A stretch of 6,507 nucleotides of DNA, taken from positions 1,222-7,728 of the forward strand of contig NVRL01000098.1 of the NCBI GenBank assembly GCA_002732645.1, written 5' to 3'. A program made the translations under genes and the position numbers. Positions within the stretch are counted from its first letter, which is position 1, and each line of letters starts with the position of its first letter. The DNA is from Sulfurimonas sp. (GTDB taxonomy: Bacteria > Campylobacterota > Campylobacteria > Campylobacterales > Sulfurimonadaceae). This document shows positions 1 through 4,825 of the stretch, piece after piece. The notes below the pieces were generated by a model that was given only the letters and a program-made list of their open reading frames with translations, searched no databases and was not told the origin of the DNA.

Positions 1-995
1 TTTTCTACAGGTACATCTGGAAGTATTCCGTGACCAAGGTTAAAGATGTGACGTGAAGTTCCCATAGTCTCTTGTATAGACTCAACACATGCTGTTGTCT
101 CTTCTTTAGAGTAAAGACGACAAGGCTCCATATTTCCTTGAAGAACGTACTTGTCACCAAGTTTTTCTTTTGCAAGTGCCATAGGAGTTGACCAGTCAAC
201 ACCAAATACGTCAAAGTTTCCATAAATGTTATCTAAAAATGCAGGAATACCTTTAGGGAACATAATGATTGGAATATGAGGATATTTGCCTTTTAAATAA
301 TCAGCAATTTCTACCATATATTTCCATGAGAACTCATCATATTTTGATGGTTCAATAGCCGCTGCCCATGAGTCAAAAATTTGAACAACATCGATGCCTG
401 CTTCTATTTGTTTTTCCATATAGAGTTTTACAACTTCCGTAACTTTAGCAAGTATTTTGTGTAAAAGTGCAGGGTTTGAGTACATCATCTTTTTACATAA
501 GTTGTAAGTTTTTGTACCTTCACCTTCGATCATGTAAGTAGCTAGTGTCCATGGAGCACCTGTAAAACCTATAAGCGCAATCTCTCCGCCTCTTTTGTCA
601 AGGTCTGCTTTGATAAGTTTGATAGTATCAAAAACATAAGTCAGTTTAGATGCAGCCTCATCGCCACCAATAAGTCTGTCAATGTCAGCTTCTGTTTTGA
701 TAGGATCATTGAACTTTGGTCCAAAACCTTTGATGAACTCTAAATCCATTCCCATCTCATCTGGTATAACTAAGATGTCACTGAATAAAATAGCAGCATC
801 AACACCAACGATATCGAGTGGTTGAAGTGTTACTTCACAAGCTTTTTTAGGGTCATGACAAAGGTTTAAAAAGTTTCCGGCTTCTGCTCTTACTTTCATA
901 TACTCTGGAAGATAACGACCCGCTTGTCTCATCATCCAAACTGGAGTGTATGGAGTCTCTTTACCGAAACATGCATCTACAAATATTTTACTCAT
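1..995 (-). CDS. hemE: Uroporphyrinogen decarboxylase (HemE), 3' end truncated by window
   Basis: Cytosolic heme-pathway enzyme that removes the four acetate carboxyl groups of uroporphyrinogen III to give coproporphyrinogen III. I translated this gene by hand from an ATG at 995. 331 codons are visible and the frame is open to the window edge. The family is usually about 340 aa, so perhaps 10-20 C-terminal residues are missing. Visible signatures are the N-terminal substrate loop [15 protein letters not shown] (residues 18-32), FSDILVIP with the catalytic-type Asp at 73, [13 protein letters not shown] (143-155) with Tyr154, IFDSWA, and NLGHGI near the C terminus with conserved His322. The start is fixed by a good ribosome binding site, AGAAGG, at 1002-1007, six bases upstream. 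It follows the YqhA-family gene by 41 bp on the same strand. Nothing looks degraded; the truncation is only the window boundary. Confidence 0.97.
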   Translation of the reverse strand, partial: MSKIFVDACFGKETPYTPVWMMRQAGRYLPEYMKVRAEAGNFLNLCHDPKKACEVTLQPLDIVGVDAAILFSDILVIPDEMGMDLEFIKGFGPKFNDPIKTEADIDRLIGGDEAASKLTYVFDTIKLIKADLDKRGGEIALIGFTGAPWTLATYMIEGEGTKTYNLCKKMMYSNPALLHKILAKVTEVVKLYMEKQIEAGIDVVQIFDSWAAAIEPSKYDEFSWKYMVEIADYLKGKYPHIPIIMFPKGIPAFLDNIYGNFDVFGVDWSTPMALAKEKLGDKYVLQGNMEPCRLYSKEETTACVESIQETMGTSRHIFNLGHGILPDVPVE

Positions 996-1029
996 CTAAT
1001 ACCTTCTATACGTTTTATTTTTATTATTA

Positions 1030-1035
1030 ATTATA
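1030..1035 (-). promoter_or_regulatory. Possible -10 element (TATAAT) upstream of hemE
   Basis: A perfect TATAAT on the minus strand lies just after the stop codon of the YqhA-family gene and about 34 bases before the hemE ATG. Housekeeping promoters in Campylobacterota are known to rely on a -10 box with AT-rich DNA upstream and often lack a clear -35, so an internal hemE promoter is possible. The 41-bp gap is almost entirely A and T, so a chance match is quite likely. No -35 element is visible. Confidence 0.3.
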
Positions 1036-1036
1036 A

Positions 1037-1552
1037 TTAGTGACTTTTTCCGACTTTTCCTAAAAAGAAAAGTCCAACCGCTACAGCAGTTATAGATAGC
1101 GCGAAGTATAGCATATCTAACGCACCATTATATTGTGTATGACCGACTTTTTGAAAAAAACCAACAACAAGTACCATTACTATAACTTTAGAGATTTTGT
1201 CTTTTAGCTGATCTAGTGAGTGAATAGCTAAAATCTTATTCTCATTACCGCTCTCATCTTTAGCTACATCTATCTCTGAGATAAATAGCTCATAAAGACC
1301 AAAAGAAAAAAGAAGCATAACTACACCGATTAGGTACAGATCAACTGCACCGATTATCCCGCCAACTACATTTTCGTGAAAGTTTTCAGGGTGAGCGTTT
1401 GTTATGTAAGTGTTTATAACAAACTTGGCAGTCTCATAAATATCAAATGACGCTACAACAAAAAGTACTACAGCACCTATAAGACCAAATACTACAGCAA
1501 GAATAACCATAAATCTAGATGCCCATAAAGAGCCTTCAAACATTTTCTCCAT
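1037..1552 (-). CDS. YqhA / UPF0114 family inner-membrane protein
   Basis: A 171-aa integral membrane protein of unknown biochemical function. The N terminus (MEKMFEGSLWASRF) resembles the start of E. coli YqhA (MERFLENAMYASRW), and the length and layout fit the family. Hydrophobic segments lie at about 14-36, 62-91 (interrupted by Asp71), 123-136 and 147-165. A charged stretch at 93-122 (EIDVAKDE to DKISK) separates the second and third. The chosen start at 1552 aligns with family members and sits two bases after the asd stop. A GGAAGGGG sequence lies at 1563-1570, a rather long spacing. The in-frame ATG at 1582 would add ten polar residues that merely read through the asd tail. A third ATG, at 1543, has GGAG close in front. 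The C. jejuni locus also has an integral membrane protein after asd (Cj1022c, from memory). Location and family are well supported; function is not. Confidence 0.87.
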   Translation of the reverse strand: MEKMFEGSLWASRFMVILAVVFGLIGAVVLFVVASFDIYETAKFVINTYITNAHPENFHENVVGGIIGAVDLYLIGVVMLLFSFGLYELFISEIDVAKDESGNENKILAIHSLDQLKDKISKVIVMVLVVGFFQKVGHTQYNGALDMLYFALSITAVAVGLFFLGKVGKSH

Positions 1553-1554
1553 CT

Positions 1555-2589
1555 CTACTTTTCCCCTTCCATCTCTACCCATTTTTGAGCGATACGTACA
1601 GCATTTGTAGCAGCACCAACTCTTAGGTTGTCCGCAACTATGAACATATGAATCATGTTTTTAGCGTAGTTGTCATTTCTGATACGACCAACAAAAGTCT
1701 CATTCATATCTACACAAGTTGCAGGCATAGGATAAAGACTATCTGAGGGATCATCAACTATAACAATATTTGGAGCTTTAGCAAGAACTTCTCTAACTTC
1801 GTTTGCATCTACTTCACAATCAAAAGTAAGTGTTAGAGACTCAGCATGACCACGAAGAGTAGGAACACGAACACAAGTAGCACTAAGAGGAATGTCTTTA
1901 TGCATGATCTTAGTAGTTTCGTTTATCATCTTCATCTCTTCTTTTGTGTACCCATTTTCCATGAACACATCTATCTGAGGAATAACATTTAGAGCTATTT
2001 GGTGAGGAAAAGCTTTATGCTCTGCATCACTTAGTTTAAATGCAAAGAAGTCTTGCATCTGAGTTACTAACTCTTCCATAGCAATTTTTCCACCACCTGA
2101 AGTAGCTTGGTATGTACTTACATCTACTCTTAGCAGATCGTAAGCTTCATCAAGCGGTTTAAGTACTTGAACCATTTGAATAGTTGAACAGTTTGGGTTA
2201 GCAATGATACCTGTATCTTGCCACTTAGCAATATCTTCAGCATTAACTTCAGGAACAACTAAAGGAACTCTAGCATCCATTCTAAAGTGAGAAGTATTGT
2301 CAATAACAACTGCACCGGCTTTTACAGCATCTGGAGCAAACTCAGCACTAACGCTTCCGCCAGCTGAAAAAAGAGCAATTTCTATCTCTTCTTCTTTAAA
2401 AATATCATTTGTAAGCTCTTTAATAATAATATCTTTGCCGTTAAAACTAATTGTGTTTCCTGCACTTCTTGAACTTGCTAGTGGAACCAGTTTGTTTATC
2501 GGAAAGTCTATCTCTTGTAAAATTGTTAAAATCTCTTCACCAACGGCACCGTTTGCACCAACTACAGCTACATTATATTTTCTAGACAT
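1555..2589 (-). CDS. asd: Aspartate-semialdehyde dehydrogenase
   Basis: Catalyses NADPH-dependent reduction of beta-aspartyl phosphate to aspartate semialdehyde. This is the branch-point step for diaminopimelate (hence peptidoglycan) and lysine, and for threonine and methionine. The 344-aa protein has the expected family length. Visible motifs are the NADP-binding GANGAVGEE (11-19), SSRSAG (39-44) and SAGGS (75-79). The active-site NPNCST has catalytic Cys134 (131-136), followed by YQATSGGGK (160-168) with Gln161. RVPTLRGHAES (241-251) contains the catalytic-type His248, and NLRVGAATNAVRIA lies near the C terminus. The ATG at 2589 has AGGAG at 2595-2599, five bases upstream, inside the 12-bp gap after flgR. 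The stop codon lies two bases before the next gene, so translational coupling is likely. Asd after flgR matches the C. jejuni order (Cj1024c-Cj1023c). No key residue is missing. Confidence 0.98.
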   Translation of the reverse strand: MSRKYNVAVVGANGAVGEEILTILQEIDFPINKLVPLASSRSAGNTISFNGKDIIIKELTNDIFKEEEIEIALFSAGGSVSAEFAPDAVKAGAVVIDNTSHFRMDARVPLVVPEVNAEDIAKWQDTGIIANPNCSTIQMVQVLKPLDEAYDLLRVDVSTYQATSGGGKIAMEELVTQMQDFFAFKLSDAEHKAFPHQIALNVIPQIDVFMENGYTKEEMKMINETTKIMHKDIPLSATCVRVPTLRGHAESLTLTFDCEVDANEVREVLAKAPNIVIVDDPSDSLYPMPATCVDMNETFVGRIRNDNYAKNMIHMFIVADNLRVGAATNAVRIAQKWVEMEGEK

Positions 2590-2601
2590 AATTTCTCCTA
2601 T

Positions 2602-3750
2602 TTATTGTATTTTATTTTGTAAAAAAAGTTCATCTGCTGTTATCTCTTGATTTTCACTAAGTATAACGGCTCTCTCAACAACTGATATTAGCTCTCGAAT
2701 ATTACCTGGCCAGCTATATGCTAAGAGTTGCTCCTGTGCATCTGAACTAAATGTTTTAAGATCAAAATTGTACTTCTTACAGTTTATCTCAATCATTGCA
2801 TCTGCTATTTGCAGTATTTCATCTTTTCTCTCTTTAAGTGGTGGAATTAGTAGAGGAATAGTATTTAAACGATAGTATAAATCTTCTCTAAATTCTCCAT
2901 TTTTTATCTTTTGGCTTAAGTTTGCATTTGTTGCAGATACGACACGTATATCTATCTTTATGCTTTTAGATGAGCCAAGACGTCTTACTTCTTTCTCTTG
3001 CAATGCTCGAAGAAGTTTCGCCTGAACGCCATAAGGCATCTCCCCAATCTCATCAAGAAAAAGTGTTCCACCATTCGCCAGCTCAAACTGTCCAGCCTTA
3101 GCTTCATGAGCATCTGTAAATGCACCTTTCTCAAAACCAAAGAGTTCACTCTCTATAAGGTTTTCAGGAATAGCCGCCATATTGATAGCAATAAAAGGCT
3201 TCTTAGCTCTTGGAGAGTTCTTGTGAATATAAGAAGCAAAAACCTCTTTTCCTACACCGCTATCACCCAGAAGAAGTATGCTCGCATCTGTTTTACATGC
3301 TTTGTCCGCTATTTTTATAACAGACTCCAGTACTTTAGAAGTTCCTAAAAATCCACTTGCGTTTGTTCTTGCTTTAGTCTTTGGAGCAGACTTCTTAACT
3401 TTTTGAATCTGATCTTCTCTTTTTATCGCAGCAATTAGAGTGTCTACATCAAAAGGCTTAAGTAAAAAGTCTTTCACACCAAGCTGAATAGATTCTATTG
3501 CACGAGTAAGAGTTGCATTACCGGTCATAATGATAACTTCATACTTACCATTTAACTCTTTTACAAACTCTATACCGTCCATTTTTGGCATATTTATATC
3601 TGTAATAATAAGGTCAAAAGTGCTGTCTAACTTTTTAAGAGCATCTACAGCATTTTTGAATGTGATGATTTCAAACTCTTTATAATCACTCATAGCGATT
3701 TCAAGAGATTTTCTCATATTGATATCGTCTTCAACTATTGCAATTTTCAA
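2602..3750 (-). CDS. flgR: Sigma-54-dependent flagellar response regulator FlgR
   Basis: NtrC-family activator expected to be phosphorylated by the kinase FlgS (not in this window) and to drive RpoN-dependent transcription of rod, hook and other mid-class flagellar genes. Receiver domain: residues 1-115, with acidic pocket Asp8/Asp9, phosphoacceptor Asp51, Thr76 and Lys98. A basic linker follows at 116-130. AAA+ domain: Walker A GDSGVGKE (162-169), sigma-54 contact loop GAFTDA (209-214, Asp in place of the usual second Gly), Walker B TLFLDEIGEM (229-238), arginine-finger region FREDLYYRLN (287-296) and WPGNIREL (347-354). The 382-aa protein ends about 28 residues after that motif, so the usual HTH DNA-binding domain is absent. 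H. pylori FlgR is likewise known to lack it. Position between flgQ and asd supports FlgR over other NtrC-type regulators. The start is TTG; an in-frame stop lies five codons upstream with no ATG or GTG between. Confidence 0.92.
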   Translation of the reverse strand: MKIAIVEDDINMRKSLEIAMSDYKEFEIITFKNAVDALKKLDSTFDLIITDINMPKMDGIEFVKELNGKYEVIIMTGNATLTRAIESIQLGVKDFLLKPFDVDTLIAAIKREDQIQKVKKSAPKTKARTNASGFLGTSKVLESVIKIADKACKTDASILLLGDSGVGKEVFASYIHKNSPRAKKPFIAINMAAIPENLIESELFGFEKGAFTDAHEAKAGQFELANGGTLFLDEIGEMPYGVQAKLLRALQEKEVRRLGSSKSIKIDIRVVSATNANLSQKIKNGEFREDLYYRLNTIPLLIPPLKERKDEILQIADAMIEINCKKYNFDLKTFSSDAQEQLLAYSWPGNIRELISVVERAVILSENQEITADELFLQNKIQ

Positions 3751-3756
3751 TAAATA

Positions 3757-3760
3757 TCCT
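3757..3760 (-). promoter_or_regulatory. Ribosome binding site deciding the TTG start of flgR
   Basis: AGGA on the minus strand is six bases from a TTG codon at 3750-3748. The next codons encode KIAIVEDD, the expected start of a receiver domain. Reading upstream in frame gives TTA, TAT, GGA, ATA and then TAA, so no ATG or GTG is available. TTG as the real start is therefore well supported, and it probably lowers translation of the regulator. Confidence 0.8.
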
Positions 3761-3769
3761 ATTTAAGCC

Positions 3770-4183
3770 CTATTTTAAAGGTGTGATTTTAGCAAAATTT
3801 TCATTAAAATCGACTTTGAAACATGTAGTTTTAAGTGTGAGGATTGTCGTGGACTTGTTTTGATAATTTGTCGTACTCTCTTGATGCTCTACATGAAGCC
3901 CAAGTTTGTGTATGTAGTCTATGAACTCTTGTGCATTTTTTTTGATTGTAAGCTTCAGATTTTCATCACCAAAACTTGTAAGTATAAGTGCAAATTGTGG
4001 TTTTCCAGTGCATTTTTTCATAGAGTCTGAGATGTGAAGTGTTTCATTGTAGAGTGTGGCATCTTTTACCATGTAGCGATAAGAGATAAGAAACTCTTTA
4101 GCATCCAAAGATGCGAAAGAGCTAAGTAATATTATTGAGCAAATTGCGCGTGTGATAGAACGATTTCCATCTCTACTTCGCAT
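3770..4183 (-). CDS. flgQ: FlgQ-like small exported motility protein
   Basis: A 137-aa protein without a recognisable enzyme motif. Residues 1-28 look like a signal peptide: an Arg-rich start, a hydrophobic core AICSIILLSSFAS, and a possible cut after Ala28 (LDA/KEF). The mature part is about 109 aa, mixed alpha/beta, with two cysteines (58 and 121) that could form a periplasmic disulfide. It lies exactly where C. jejuni has flgQ (Cj1025c), between flgP and flgR. There FlgQ is needed for motility and for FlgP function. The name therefore rests on synteny, size and export signal more than on a motif. The start at 4183 puts AGAGGG (4187-4192) three bases upstream and gives a complete signal peptide. 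It overlaps the flgP 3' end by 52 bp in another frame. An A8 run lies at 3936-3943. The gap to flgR is 19 bp. Confidence 0.75.
   Translation of the reverse strand: MRSRDGNRSITRAICSIILLSSFASLDAKEFLISYRYMVKDATLYNETLHISDSMKKCTGKPQFALILTSFGDENLKLTIKKNAQEFIDYIHKLGLHVEHQESTTNYQNKSTTILTLKTTCFKVDFNENFAKITPLK
3936..3943 (-). repeat. A8 homopolymer tract inside flgQ
   Basis: Eight consecutive A on the coding (minus) strand span the codons for residues 81-83 (K-K-N) of the FlgQ-like protein. By manual translation, losing one A gives a stop after a few codons, and gaining one A gives a different frame that stops before the normal end. A slip in either direction would therefore remove the C-terminal part. 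It is the longest homopolymer I noticed in the window. Confidence 0.9.
4132..4183 (-). other. 52-bp dual-coding overlap of flgP 3' end and flgQ 5' end
   Basis: The last 17 codons plus the stop codon of flgP are read in a second frame as the first 17 or so codons of flgQ, which hold the start and first part of its signal peptide. The flgQ ribosome binding site (4187-4192) therefore also lies inside flgP coding sequence. This arrangement predicts that ribosomes finishing flgP help start flgQ, keeping the two products in a fixed ratio. The overlap depends on the chosen flgQ start. Confidence 0.7.
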
Positions 4184-4758
4184 AGACCCTCTTTAAAAGT
4201 TGTCTCAACAACATTCGCATGTCTAACCATTGCTCTTACTGAAGTACGAATAGTTGATCTTTTAACCATCATATTTTTGATAAGGTCTTGACCATCAATA
4301 CGTACACCCTTAACTTTTTCAGCTATAAGTCTGTAAGCATCTGCAGTTGCAGCTCTTTTAGCAAGTGCATAAGCTTGAGCAGGAGAAGAAGTGTTCATAG
4401 GTGCTACACCTTGACCAGTTACACTGATTAAAACATCAGCGCCATCGCTTAAAGTTTGTTCACCTTCTCTAACCGGTTTCTTTGGTGCTTTCATCTCAGC
4501 TATTTCTGCCTCAAGAGAAGCTAGTTTTTCTTCAACTGTAGATACTTTAGTGTCGATTCCAGATACTTGAGTTTCTACTGTAGATACTTTAGTGTCAATA
4601 CCAGAAACCTGAGTCTCAACAGAAGATACTTTAGTGTCAATACCAGAAACTTGTGTCTCAAGAGAGTCTATTTTGTCATAGTTTCCTATTGTTTGAGGTG
4701 TTTGAGCCACTAATGAAGAAGCACCTAAAAGTGCTGCTAAAATTAGAGAATATTTCAT
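4132..4758 (-). CDS. flgP: FlgP-like LPP20-domain protein with N-terminal coiled coil
   Basis: Probable outer-membrane/periplasmic flagellar protein. In C. jejuni, FlgP builds the basal disk of the motor and is needed for motility. The 208-aa sequence starts with a signal peptide (1-18, MKYSLILAALLGASSLVA). Residues 31-90 form a coiled coil containing three nearly identical 14-residue units (32-73) and a degenerate fourth (74-87). An LPP20-type domain follows at about 104-208, with VLISVTGQGVAP and AKRAATADAYRLIAEKVKG (133-151) typical of the family. The position between gyrA and flgQ-flgR matches C. jejuni Cj1026c. No lipobox cysteine follows the signal peptide; the only Cys is 193. The ATG at 4758 has AGGGA seven bases upstream. 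The repeats make it longer than I recall for C. jejuni FlgP (about 170 aa). Another LPP20-family envelope protein is the main alternative. Confidence 0.85.
   Translation of the reverse strand: MKYSLILAALLGASSLVAQTPQTIGNYDKIDSLETQVSGIDTKVSSVETQVSGIDTKVSTVETQVSGIDTKVSTVEEKLASLEAEIAEMKAPKKPVREGEQTLSDGADVLISVTGQGVAPMNTSSPAQAYALAKRAATADAYRLIAEKVKGVRIDGQDLIKNMMVKRSTIRTSVRAMVRHANVVETTFKEGLCEVEMEIVLSHAQFAQ
4540..4665 (-). repeat. Three tandem 42-bp repeats encoding 14-residue coiled-coil units
   Basis: The units are 4540-4581, 4582-4623 and 4624-4665. Each encodes (S/T)(V/L)ETQVSGIDTKVS, two heptads with Val/Leu, Val, Ile and Val at alternating 4/3 spacing. By eye, the middle unit and the 4624-4665 unit differ at 3 of 42 bases; the middle and the 4540-4581 unit differ at about 8. 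This suggests stepwise duplication, the most recent event on the N-terminal side. The repeat length is a multiple of three and of seven, so copy changes keep both reading frame and heptad phase. Confidence 0.95.
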
Positions 4759-4776
4759 GGTGTATCCCTTTATTTG

Positions 4777-4795
4777 GGCACTTAAAAAATGTGCC
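4777..4795 (-). promoter_or_regulatory. Small hairpin in the gyrA-flgP gap
   Basis: GGCAC and GTGCC form a perfect 5-bp stem around a nine-base A/T loop, the only obvious structure in the 67-bp gap. On the transcribed minus strand it is followed by CCAAATAAAGGGA, not a T run, so it is not a standard intrinsic terminator. It ends about 18 bases before the flgP start, just ahead of the ribosome binding site. It could affect gyrA mRNA 3' processing, flgP translation, or nothing. I saw no convincing -10/-35, sigma-28 or complete sigma-54 promoter in this gap. Confidence 0.4.
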
Positions 4796-4825
4796 TTTGA
4801 TTTAATGTGACTTGTAAAGCAAATA

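Noticed and set aside
165..185. TGGCAC followed by TTGC on the minus strand inside hemE
   Set aside because: The two elements are adjacent, with none of the required spacer, and lie inside coding sequence.
1154..1160. Seven-base homopolymer in the YqhA-family gene as a phase-variation site
   Set aside because: It is short and explained by Phe-Phe codons in AT-rich DNA; the frame is intact and the protein has full family length.
1553..1582. Longer start for the YqhA-family gene at 1582, adding ten residues and overlapping asd
   Set aside because: The extra residues are polar read-through of the asd 3' end and have no counterpart in E. coli YqhA, whose Met-Glu-Arg start aligns with the ATG at 1552.
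2621..2627. T7 tract near the 3' end of flgR that might hide a longer protein with an HTH through a frameshift
   Set aside because: Adding or removing one T leads to a stop within a few codons, and asd begins almost at once, so no HTH could be encoded there.
2297..3348. Plus-strand open frames at 2297-2650 and 2998-3348, and similar ones opposite hemE and gyrA
   Set aside because: They lie antisense to clear conserved genes and their translations show no family features; they are shadows.
4777..4795. Rho-independent terminator of gyrA
   Set aside because: The stem is only five pairs and is followed on the minus strand by an A-rich sequence rather than a T run.
4776..4798. Sigma-54 promoter suggested by GGCAC on the minus strand before flgP
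   Set aside because: At the correct spacing the -12 position reads TTAA instead of TTGC, and GGCAC is explained by the hairpin. From memory, C. jejuni flgP/flgQ expression was reported not to need sigma-54.
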